Shown: positions 25,289 to 37,200 of the stretch, piece after piece
Position numbering within the stretch: the stretch's first letter is position 1
Layout of the letters: each line of letters starts with the position of its first letter
Assembly (NCBI GenBank): GCA_026874595.1
Contig: CM049312.1
Span: 65,750,929 to 65,814,928, forward strand
Direction: 5' to 3'
DNA: 64,000 nucleotides
Source: Sipunculus nudus
Taxonomy: Eukaryota > Annelida > Sipuncula > Golfingiida > Sipunculidae
Translations under genes and position numbers: made by a program
The notes under the pieces: model-generated
Databases searched by the model: none
Told to the model about the DNA's origin: nothing
What the model saw: the letters and a program-made list of their open reading frames with translations, nothing else

Positions 25289-28200
25289 AATATGTTACAT
25301 GGTGCTTGAAAACTTGATTAAAATCTACAGTTTTTGATCAACTGGTTTCAAATTTTTGGTGTTAACAGTTGAAATGCTAACAAAAACATGCTGTGAAAAT
25401 TAAATCCACAGTACTTACAGGAAAAAAAACGTGCCATGGTCAAAGTTGGGCAAAATTTAAGGTACCAAATTTTTATTTTTATTAATATTTTAAAAAATTT
25501 AAAAGATTTTCATCTAATTTTGGGTATACAATTTAATTTTGATTAATTAAAGTTATATTACTGGAAAAAAGGTCCATAGCATTAACATTTTTTGTGTTAA
25601 GTGATCAAATATCTTTTCTGATTTTTTACAAAATGCATTATGTTTGGGCCCATAACTTTTTTAAATTAAATAATACAGACATAATTTCTGGCATGTACAT
25701 AGGAACTATATAGAGGAATATTTATGGTAAATATGAGGTAAAACAGATGAGTGGTTTTGATATTAGGCAGTCCTGAAGTGTGAAAATAGGTTTTTAATAA
25801 AAAATTGAGGTTTTTCCTTAATTTCTCAAAGGAACAAAGTTGCAAACACCCAGTTTTCGGCTTGGTAGGAGATCTTGGGGACATCTAACATTATGCCGAA
25901 TTTTGGATTCCTAGGTCTTACGGTTTCAAAACGTGCCACATCTACGGACGGACGGACGGACGGGCGGACAGACGGACGGACGACGGACAATGGACCACGA
26001 CTATAGCTCAGATGACTTATAGTCAGCTGAGCTAAAAACTGAAAATATAAGTTATAATATTAGAATTCCAAGTTGCAATCATTATATATCCAGAGTGTAG
26101 CTCATATTGGGTTATATTTTGCATACACATATATTTTATTATTTTTAAATCACAAATGTTTAAACTGAATTTAAAAGAAAATAATGCCACAATATGGCAT
26201 CTACAAGATTATTCCTTGAATCACTATTAAAAAGTTTTGCACATTGGAGTTTTCAGTACATGCTTAATTTTATTCACTGAAATGAAATAAAAGATTCAGT
26301 AAATTTGTTAAAATAAAAACATCTATTCAAATAAAGTATACACACTGTTGGTTGAATGAGAGACAAACAATATCATCATGCTAATTACAATCTCAGCTAT
26401 AATTTATTACTGGAATTAATAGTCAATTTCACACCTGGTGAAGTTTTTACTCTTCTGAAGTAAGGAATTACTTATCTGATGAACATCCACACTTTCATAC
26501 CAATACACCACTTTGTGGACACAATTCAATATGCACTTTAATCATTGTAACCCTGGTTGTACAATACAAAATCTAAAATGTAGCATAGCCAAGAATAAAA
26601 TAAAATACAGAAAATTATAACATTCATCTAGTTAATGCACCATCTGGGGGGGGGGAGTGCAGGGGAGAGGGGAAGCCTGCTAGTAGTGGCCAAGCTGAGC
26701 TAAAGCAAGCTGCCCGGGGTCAGTTACATAATGCAAGTGAAGGCTGTACTACCAGGTGGGCTAGATGTAAACAACACTTGACATGGTGTATGGAAACATG
26801 AATTAAAGCTACTCCTTTCAATCAATTCCTTTGAAATTTCAGATTTTAAAAGATTATATCCTTATGTATATATGTTGTGAAAATTAAATCAAGAGTGCTT
26901 ACAGGGAAAAAACGTGCCACTGCCAAAGTTGGACAAAATTTAAGGTATTGATTTTTTATTTATGCTAATAACTTGAAAAATTTGCAAAATTCAGATCTAA
27001 TTTTGGGTAAACAATTGAATCTTAATTAAATAAAGTTATATTCGTGAAAAAAAGTCTCCAGCTTCAGCAATTCTCATGTTAGGTGAGTAAATATATTTCC
27101 TGATTTTTTAAAAAATGCATTATATTTGGGCCCATAACTTCAAAATAATACCCAATACTGACCTAATTTTTGGTTTGTTCATAGAAAATATATGGAAGAA
27201 TATGAATACTAAATATGATCAAAAACAGATCAGTGGTTTTGATATAAGGCAGCCTTGAAGTGTAACAATGAAACAGGAGGTTTTACCTTAATATCTCAAA
27301 GGAACAAAGTCCTAATGACCCAATTTTCGGTATGGTAGGAGATTTTGGGGACATCTAATGGTATGCAAAGTTTTGTATTGGTAGGTCCAAAGGTTTTAAA
27401 ACGTGCCCTGTTAAAGGACGGACGGCCGGCCGGCCGGACGGATGACGGACAAAGGACCACGACTATAGCTCAGATGACTTATAGTCAGCTGAGCTAAAAA
27501 TGCGTAAACATTTTAAAAAATAAAGGGAGTGCCATCAGTCTGCCGGAACTGATGAAACACTCCATGATCAATATATATCCAAAGAATCATGGCTATCAAG
27601 GCATTAGTTATTCAGATACTGGAGCTTTTGTTTGTATCAAATTTTTAATTATTCTTGGGGTATTTATGAGCCCTATAGCTCAAACAATATGGATAACAGA
27701 AACCTAATTTCATGTTTCCAAGGAGATTTTTCTTTAGTCTCCCTGGATGTGAAGTTAGAAGATTCTAGGTTCAGCAGTTACAGTTTGTGCCATGTTAACA
27801 GATGACCACTTCATTCGGTCTCATTAATAGAGAAAAAAATGCCTAAAAAATTGTAAAAAAATACAGGTGGCGCCACCAGTTTGCAGGAACTGATGGAACA
27901 CTCCATGATCAATTTGCCTGCAAAGAATCATGGAGATCAATGCATTGCTTATTCAGATACTTGAGCTTTTGTATCAAATTTTGCATTATTCTGGGGGGTA
28001 CTTCGGAGCCCCATAGCTCCAAGGATATGGGTAACAGAGACCTAATTTCAGGTTTAAAAGGAGATTTTTCATGGACCTCCCTGGATATTAAGTTTGAAGA
28101 TTCCAGGTCCAGTGGTTACGATTTGTGCCCTGTTAACAGATGACAGTTTCATTGTAGGTCTGAAAAAAAGAGAAAAAAATTCGTAAAAATTGGAAAAAAC

Positions 28201-31200
28201 TAGAATACGGGTAGTCGACAAGCGACTACGTGTATCCGCCAAAATCAGAGAAGGACGGGTGAAGTAAGGCATTGATTGAGTGGCAAGGGGATATAGAGTT
28301 ACATGTGTTAAATATTAGAATGGATCTCTGCCACATAAACATGATTATAGGTGGCGCCACCTGTTATTTGAACGAGAAACTATCCAAGATATATACACAT
28401 GCAAAATTTCATGTGGAAAAGTCAAACCACTGCAGAGATATGAGTAATTTTATCCTACAGCAGACAAACAGATGGACGCTGTGCAAAAATGGCTGCAGGT
28501 GGCACCACCATTTTTGTTCATGTTATAAAGCTATCCAAGGGCTACACTTGTGTAAAATTTTTTTCCTGATTGGTCAAACGGTTCCCGAGATATGAGCTTG
28601 GATGTCTGCAGCATAAACGTGAATGTAGGTGGCGCCACCTGTCATAAAATCAAGAAAGCTATCTAGGATGTATACACATGCCGAATTTTAGGTGAATTAG
28701 TCAAACCACTGCAGAGATATGAGTGATTTTAACCCCAGGCAGATTAACAAATGGACACTGTGCAAACATGGTTGCAGGTGGCGCCACCTTTTGTTGTGTA
28801 TGTTATAAAGCTATCCCAGGGCTACATTTGTGTAACAAATTTTTCCTGATTGGTCAAACGGTTCCTGAGATATATGGATTTATGTGTGGAATGTTAACGT
28901 GAATGTAGGTGGCGCCACCTGTCACAAAATCGAGAAAGCTATCTAGGATGTATATGCATGCCGAATTTTAGGTGAATTAGTCAAACCACTGCAGAGATAT
29001 GAGTGATTTTAACCCCAGGCAGATGAACAGATGGACACTGTGCAAACATGGTTGCAGGTGGCGCCACCTTTTGTTGTGTATGTTATAAAGCTATCCCAGG
29101 GCTACATTTGTGTAAAATTTTTTTCCGGATCGGTCAAATGGTTCCCGAGATATATGGGATTATGTGTGGAGCGTTAACGTGAATGTAGGTGGCGCCACCT
29201 GTCACAAAATCGAGAAAGCTATCTAGGATGTATATGCATGCCGAATTTTAGGTGAATTAGTCAAATCACTGCAGAGATATGAGTGATTTTAACCCCAGGC
29301 AGATGAACAGATGGACACTGTGCAAACATGGTTGCAGGTGGCGCCACCTTTTGTTGTGTATGTTATAAAGCTATCCCAGGGCTATATTTGTGTAAAATTT
29401 TTTTCCGGATCGGTCAAATGGTTCCCGAGATATATGGGATTATGTGTGGAGCGTTAACGTGAATGTAGGTGGCGCCACCTGTCACAAAATCGAGTAAGCT
29501 ATCTAGGATGTATATGCATGCCGAATTTTAGGTGAATTAGTCAAATCACTGCAGAGATATGAGTGATTTTAACCCCAGGCAGATGAACAGATGGACACTG
29601 TGCAAACATGGTTGCAGGTGGCGCCACCTTTTGTTGTGTATGTTATAAAGCTTTCCCAGGGCTACATTTGTGTAAAATTTTTTTCCGGATCGGTCAAACG
29701 GTTCCCGAGATATATGGGATTATGTGTGGAGCGTTAACGTGAATGTAGGTGGCGCCACCTGTCACAAAATCGAGAAAGCTATCTAGGATGTATATGCATG
29801 CCGAATTTTAGGTGAATTAGTCAAACCACTGCAGAGATATGAGTGATTTTAACCCCAGGCAGATGAACAGATGGACACTGTGCAAACATGGTTGCAGGTG
29901 GCGCCACCTTTTGTTGTGTATGTTATAAAGCTATCCCAGGGCTACATTTGTGTAAAATTTTTTTCCGGATCGGTCAAATGGTTCCCGAGATATATGGGAT
30001 TATGTGTGGAGCGTTAACGTGAATGTAGGTGGCGCCACCTGTCACAAAATCGAGAAAGCTATCTAGGATGTATATGCATGCCGAATTTTAGGTGAATTAG
30101 TCAAATCACTGCAGAGATATGAGTGATTTTAACCCCAGGCAGATGAACAGATGGACACTGTGCAAACATGGTTGCAGGTGGCGCCACCTTTTGTTGTGTA
30201 TGTTATAAAGCTTTCCCAGGGCTACATTTGTGTAAAATTTTTTTCCGGATCGGTCAAACGGTTCCCGAGATATATGGGTTTATGTGTGGAAACAGACGCA
30301 CAAACGGACCCTGGGCAGAGACGAAAGGTCAAGGTCACTTGGTTAGGCACCAGTTCACATGTGACCCGATAATTTGTGTAAGTTTCGGAAAAATCTGTCC
30401 AGTAGTCTCAGAGGAGTTCTCCGGAAACGAACGCGGCGGCAGCGGCGGCGGCGGAACCCGGTCAAAAACATAGTATCCGCAAAACTTCGTTTTGGCGGAT
30501 ACAAATATAGGTAGCACCACCAGTCTTCAGAAAGTGATGGAACATCCCATGATCAATATTCTTGCAAAGAATCATGGTGATCAATGCAGTAGTTATTCAG
30601 ATACTTGAGCTTTTGTATCAAATTTTGCATTATTCTAGGGGGGTACTTCGGAGCCCCATAGCTCCAAGGATATGGCTAACAGAGACCTAATTTAAGTTTT
30701 TCAAGGAGATTTTTCATGGACCTCCCAGGATTTAAGTTTGAAGATTCCAGGTCCAGTGGTTAGGATTTTGTGCCCTGTTAACAGATGACAGTTTCATTGC
30801 AGATCTGAAAAAAAGAGAAAAAAATTCTAAAAAAAAACTGGAAAAAAATACAGGTTGTGCCACCAGTCTGCAGGAAGTCATGGAACATTCCATGATCAAT
30901 ATTCATGCAAAAAAATCATGGTGATCAATGCAGTAGTTTTTCAGATACTTGAGCTTTTGTATCAAATTTTGCATTATTCTTTGGGTTATTTTGGAGCCCC
31001 ATAGATCCAAGAATATGGGTAACAGAGACCTAATTTCAGGTTTTCAAGGAATTTTTCATGGACCTCCCAGGATGTTAAGTTTGAAGATTCCAGGTCCAGT
31101 GATTACGATTTGTGCCCTGTTAACAGATGACAGTTTCATTGCAGATCTGAAAAAAAAGAGAAAAAAATTGGAAAAAAATTGGAAAAGATACAGGTGGTGC

Positions 31201-34200
31201 CACCAGTCGGCAGGAAGTGATGGAACATCCCATGATCAATATTCATTCTAAGAATCATGGTGATCAATGCAGTGGTTATTCAGATACTTGAGATTTTGTA
31301 TCAAATTTTGCATTATTCTGGGGGGTATTTGGAGCGCCATAGCTTGAAGGATATGGGTAACAGAGACCTAATTTCAGGTTTTCAAGGAGATTTTTTCATG
31401 GACCTCCCTGGATATCAAGTGAGAAGATTCCAGGTCCAGCGATTACGATTTGTGCCCTGATAAAGGCCGGCCGGATGGACGACAACGGACGAAGGGTGAT
31501 GACTTTCAGTCAGCTGAGCTAAAAATTGAGAAAAATGATGCTACACCATAGCATAAGCTCACTCAAAACTGTGCAAAAATCTACATGAGATAACAGCAGC
31601 TTGGGAGATGCTTATTAAACAAGCAGGCCTTGTAAAAATTATTGACTGCTGACAAAGCATATAGCCCAGGCCAATACAATTTATTACAACCTATGCATTA
31701 CCTTCATTTGATCTGGATATTCCAGAGCAGGCAGTGAGTATATAAGTGGGTCATTAAGCTGAGTTAAAGCAGGACAGCCGCTTTTCACAGAATACATATG
31801 AAGCTGCTTGCTGGACCAGTAACACACACTCACACAGACAGTCTGAGAGAGAAAGAAAAGGTGAAAATTATCACAAAGATAATCCACCATCATTTACAAA
31901 AGCTTTTCATCTCCTTCTGTTCTTCTCTTACTGGCTGGGTCATTCTGAAAATGTACAATTTCATTAAAATTTCATATTTCAAGTTCAAACAATCTATTCT
32001 ACTGGTGTTCAATATTGTAAGTTGCTAGGCCCAGAATTATGGTGGGGTCCAAAACTACCAGATTCAATCAAAATTCTTTTAACTTTTTCATGTCTGCTTG
32101 ATGACATTTAATGAATTTAAGTTCCTACTGGGTTGCCTCATAATAATTTAAGAGATGTAACACAATATCTGGGCAATGACAATTATGGTAAGAAATCAGC
32201 TATTAATTAAGCCATGGTAGCTAAGACATATTTGTTGAATCAACATTTAAGCGGTTTACAGAAAAATAAATTGTTAAATTGTACAATGCAATTGTCCTTG
32301 CAAGCCTTTCATATGAATACAAGACTAAGACATTGTGCAGGAGATGCAGTACATTTCTTGAGCACTTCCACTCACTCTGTTTGTCATCTATTTTTGGAAT
32401 CTGTTTTAACAGACAGACACAATAAAGAACAAGAGGTTTTACAAATGGCCAGGGACATCAATAAACAGGGGATGGGGGGGGGGGGGGGTTTATATTCCAC
32501 CCCCACATTTCAGCAGTGGGGAGATGGTAAATGTAATCATCCCCCTGCTGTTCAGAGAATTATATTTATATATTGAACATGAAATATATTTATAACTAGA
32601 TTACGAGTAGTTGACAAGCAACTACGTGTATCCGCCAAAATCAGAGTGGAAAGGGTGAAGTGAAGCATGGTTGAGTGGCAAGGGGAATAAAATGAGGTGT
32701 GTTGCATATTAGCATGGATGTGACTGCAGCTGGAATGTTTATGTAGGTTGTGCCACCTACCACCAAATCCAGAAAGCTGTCCAAGTTGTATACATATGCA
32801 AAATTTTAGGCAGATAAGTCAACCCACTACATGTATATGAGTGATTTTATCCAACAGCAGACAAACAGAAGGACTTGTGCAAAAATGGTAGCAGGTGGCG
32901 CCACCAACTTAGTGTATGATAAAGAGCTATGTGACATCTACACACATGCAAAATTTTGGCCCAATCGGTCAAACAATTCCCGAGATATGAGCTTGGATGT
33001 CTGCAGCATAAACTAGAATGTAGGTGGAGCCATCTGTCATAAAATCAAGAAAGCTGTCCAGAATGTATAAACCTGCAAAATTTTAGGCAGATATGTCAAA
33101 CCACTGCCGAGATAGGAGTGATTTTATCCCATGGCTGACAAATAGACAGATTCTTTGCAAAAAATGGTTGCAGGTGGCGCTATGAGTTTTACGTATGATA
33201 AAGAGCTATGTGAGATCTATACACATACAAATTTTCAGGAAGATACGTCAAACCAGTCCGGAGATATAAGCATGGATGTCTGCAGTGTGAACGTGAATGA
33301 AGTTGGTGCCACCTGTCATAAAATCAAGAAAGCTATCCAGGATGTATACGCATGCTGAATTTCAGGTGAATTAGTCAAACCACTGCAGAGAAATGAGTGA
33401 TTTTAACCCAAGACAGATGAACAGATGGACACTGTGCAAACATGGTTGCAGGTGGCGCCACCATTTTTTGTGTATGTTATAAAACTATCCAAGGGCTACA
33501 TTTGTACAAAATTATTTCCCTGATTGGTCAAATGGTTCCCAAGATATGTGGTTTATGTGTGGAAACAGATGCACAAATGGGTGCTGGGCAGAGAGGAAAG
33601 GTCAGAGGTCAACGCCAATTGGTTAGGCACCAGTTCACATGTGACCCGATAATTGGTGTAAGTTTCGGAAAAATCAGTCCAGTAGTCTCAGAGGAGTTCT
33701 CTGGAAATGAAGGCAGTGGTGGCAGAGGCGGAACCGGGTCAAAAACAAAGTATCCGCAAAACTTCATTTTGGCTGATACAATTAGAATTATAGACATTGG
33801 TTCCATAACTGAATTTATTATGAAATATATTATATCTAAACTTGGTTTAGAATGTACAGAATTTACAAAGTATTAATAACAAGGCCAACAGGCTTATGCG
33901 AACCATTCCAATGGTAATCAGGTATAATGCTTCCATGATAACATGCTTGACCATTATTCGAAAAGTACTTGGCTACTTTTCAAGTACATGTGTGGCACGT
34001 ACATGTACAAAGCAAGTATTAACATTTTGAAAACCCAAGTACAAGCACCAATTACACATACACCATTCCTATAATACTGGCATGGGTGTAACTGTACACA
34101 ACACAAAAATGATTAAAGGTGACACAACCAGTTTTGTGCATGAGAAAGCAATCGAAGATGTATGGACATGTCAAATTTCAATAACTAACTTCAGATCACT

Positions 34201-37200
34201 CGTCAGTTATGTGCACAGATGCATGAAAACCAAAAAAACAATTGTAGTTGGCACCACAAGTCTTGTAAATGTCCATTCACTACGCTTGGCCTTTTGAAAT
34301 CAGTTCGGCAAAGTCAAAACAATAGGCCTCACTCACACCTCCTGGGGGGTCTTCTGGGGCTGCCCTAAAACACGGCACAGAATGGAACATCTAACGTGTG
34401 ACAGGGGCATCATTTACGGAACGGAACAGAACAAAAAAAAAATGTATTAATATTTTAATTGGGTGAATGCTTCATGAAATATTTATTGTAATTAAAGTAT
34501 TTTAACATATGCAATTTGTTAAATTTTTATTTTAGCCCCTGTTCCCCGTTCCTTGTTTAAGGGACATACACTTTGCAAAAACTGTTACAGGTTGTGACAC
34601 CCATCTTGTGTATGGGAAAGCCATAACCACGCATGGACATGCCAAACAATTCATTTACCTCCAACTTCTCTTGAGTCAGGTTCACGGGGCTGACCAAGCT
34701 CAGCTGAGGAAAGCAGTTACTCCCTAACTCATTGGTGGCTGAGTGTCAGTTGTAGCTTTTGACCTGTACCTGGCTGAACTGAATGAACTCTTTACCTAAT
34801 CTAATACAGTTGTCAGTCTGCCAAAGTACCTGGCTGAACTGAATGAACTCTTTACCTAATCTAATACAGTTGTCAGTCTGCAAAAGCTATTAATATATAC
34901 AGACTGAAACTTAGCCTGTTGCCAAATCTGAAAGTTGGCAGTCTGCCAAGCTATTTATAGACAAAATTATTTATGTGGCCTGTACAGCTCTGCTTGTATA
35001 CCCAGAGAGCACAGTCAATAATTCACTAGCTTTGCTTACCAAAGAATATCCCAGTCCTTTCATTGTGAAAGGTCCAATAAATAAACCAAAAATTATTTAT
35101 ATTAACTTGAACAAAGGCCTCCTCAGAATCATTTTTGTGCAATAATACACAATTTGAAAAAAAAACAGTTTTGCAGAATACAGACTCAGCCCTCAGTTTG
35201 ATTCATTGCCAAAGACCAACTCTGACTACCTATGACTCTACCAAAAATCAATGAATTCCATCTATTCTTATAGAATTGAGACAACCCTACACAAGTAATT
35301 CCTACAAAAAATCAAACCATTCGGCCTGATCAAGTTTAATCATAAAACATTTTTAATATAGAAGTTGAAAGAGGCTAAAATGACAAGATTTCTTATCATA
35401 AAGAACAGGCTGATTTTGGTGGCACCACAAAAACCTCAATTTCAAATGACAGTAGGAGTCATTTGACAGCATTTGCACCAAACCTGGTGATGCTAGCTCC
35501 AGCTGTTTTCTGAGATTGTTATGTTAGTATGCATACTTGGCCAAATGACTATAAGTTCAGCCTCCTGTAACTCGGCTGAAAACAATGAACTGGAACCATT
35601 ATGACAAACTTCAGAGAACTCATCTCTGGAATAATTTCTGTGATATACTGAACACTTTGGCTGAATGCTTTTTGGAGAAGTTTTCCAAAGGTGTCTAGCT
35701 TTGCCCCATAAAATTGTGGCAGGCTGCGCCACAAAAAGCTCAATTCCACAATATTTTACATATGATATTGATTTCTACATAAAATTTGGGGATGTTAGCT
35801 CCAGCTGTTCCTTAGAAATTATGTCTTAATGTACTTATGACCAATGACCCTGCACCAAAAAAGGTTGATGCAGGTGGTGCCACCAATACCACAATTTCAA
35901 ATATGACTCATGTGACCAACATTTGCCTAAAATTAGGAAATGATAGCACAACATTTTTGGAGAGATCTCACACTGCAACACTGATGTCATATTTCTTGTG
36001 TCATTGCCCCTGTTTACCACTGCCCAGTAAATGCCTGGGTGTATTGAGCAAAAGCATGACAGTTTCACACACATAGGCAATCTACTTGATGATTATTTGA
36101 ATATATATTGTATAGACTCAAGAATGTTCCAATAATTACATAAAATTATCAAGACTAATATTCGGAGAATCTTACTTAATGGACAAAACACACCTTCCAT
36201 GCAGTCGACTTTTTCTAAAGTCACTCCGAAGGCAGGATTTTTGAGCTGTATCAATTAGCACCTGGCTTATCAGTTGCATCTCTCTATGTCTTTGATCAGA
36301 GAGTTTTATGATGCCTGTCAGCAACACTCAACACTGCCAGTCCATGCTGCATCAGAGTTGGATCTTCAGTATTTAAATGTCTCCCCCCTATGTTCCCCCA
36401 TACCTAACTTTGAGGGAAAATATAAGGACTACCTTTAAAGTTGTGGAGTTTACAAAAATTCTAGAATTCTGAAGATTAAACTTTGATGAGTAAGGTCAAG
36501 TTCAAAAGTTTTGAACTCCTCTGATAACTTGGTAGAAATAATTCATGTCTAAGATTTCCTGATAATATACTGAATGGTCCAAAAAATTATATTTTGGCTG
36601 ATTTGGACTTCAACATGTAGGTCAAGATTACCTATTTTCCATTCTGTTTAATATCTTTGTTGAAACAACTTATGTTTCAGATTTGACAAAAGAATATACA
36701 GTGCTTCAAGATTTCCCTGTTGAACCTATGAAATTATCCATTATCCACCACTGTTCTGGCAAGAAGTGCTGAACTTTGATGCAAACATCAAGTTGGTGAA
36801 CGGTTTCTCTCTGTCTGATTAATTATTCCCTGGGCTTATAAAGGCCACACCAGACTCGGATCGGGATCCTAGTTATATTTCTGATTCGGTGATCCAGAAT
36901 GTTATGTACATAAATATTCAGTCTCTGATGGCTGTACAACATTCATTTTTATTCATCAGTGGTCTGTAGCCTGTACCTTGCCTGAACGTACCAATTAAGA
37001 TCTAAAGCAGACCACTGATGACAACTATGTATTTATTCATATATCTTAAGTGTTTTCTAAGGGTTAATTGATTTAAACAATATTTTATTGCAAAATAGCA
37101 AGAGGAGTTAACTAGGGGTTAATTACAGAACATGTTATGTGGATGCACCAAATTCACATGGCAACATGTCTACAATCTTATGGATAGTGTCATTAAATAA

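Larger units (their letters stand above)
19971..27500 (+). mobile_element. Family B element, second level
   Basis: It starts AACAAGGGACCCATGGGTCT and ends TCAGCTGAGCTAAAA near 27500. With its own insertion (20375-26037) removed, the remaining text is collinear with the uninterrupted copy at 57550-59520, including the 'catctgggggg' poly-G tract (26641 versus 58657) and the 'tgtggacacaatt' segments. The flanking outer-element text joins when this copy is excised. Confidence 0.8.
19796..31524 (+). mobile_element. Family B element, outermost copy (interrupted)
   Basis: The left end 'aacaagtggcccatgggcc' plus GCTCAGCTGAA is at 19796-19830. The right end 'cagtcagctgagctaaaa' is at 31507-31524. Both border the same minisatellite (19.3-19.8 kb and 31.53-31.57 kb). 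The body is a tandem array of about 340-bp units (boxes near 27527, 27866, 30510, 30853 and 31193) with the sentence-like order box, 'cagtctgcagg', 'ttgagcttttgtatcaaatt', 'ggagccccatagctc', 'ccctgttaacagatgac'. It is interrupted by B2 (19971-27500) and by a family A element (28200-30504). No protein encoded by B itself. Confidence 0.75.

Noticed and set aside
25930-25985. GACG tetranucleotide run as a possible separate microsatellite locus
   Set aside because: It recurs at the same place in other family B copies (27415, 31465, and weakly 59455), so it is part of that element's right end.
28480-30290. Array of regularly spaced repeats, CRISPR-like at first sight
   Set aside because: The spacing sequence is also repeated, the unit is a 280-bp dimer, and the context is an animal intron. 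It is satellite-like, not CRISPR.
28480-30290. Possible hammerhead ribozyme in the tandem unit, as in bivalve retrozymes
   Set aside because: I looked for the CUGAUGA and GAAA core words in the right order in the 280-bp unit and did not find them.
32214-32576. 120-codon plus-strand ORF
   Set aside because: No family resemblance. It ends in a poly-G-encoded Gly run and proline-rich chance text; no splice support.
34403-34543. Short CAGGGGC ... GCCCCTG pair suggesting an hAT MITE
   Set aside because: Inverse match of only 7 bp, no 8-bp target repeat, and no second copy.
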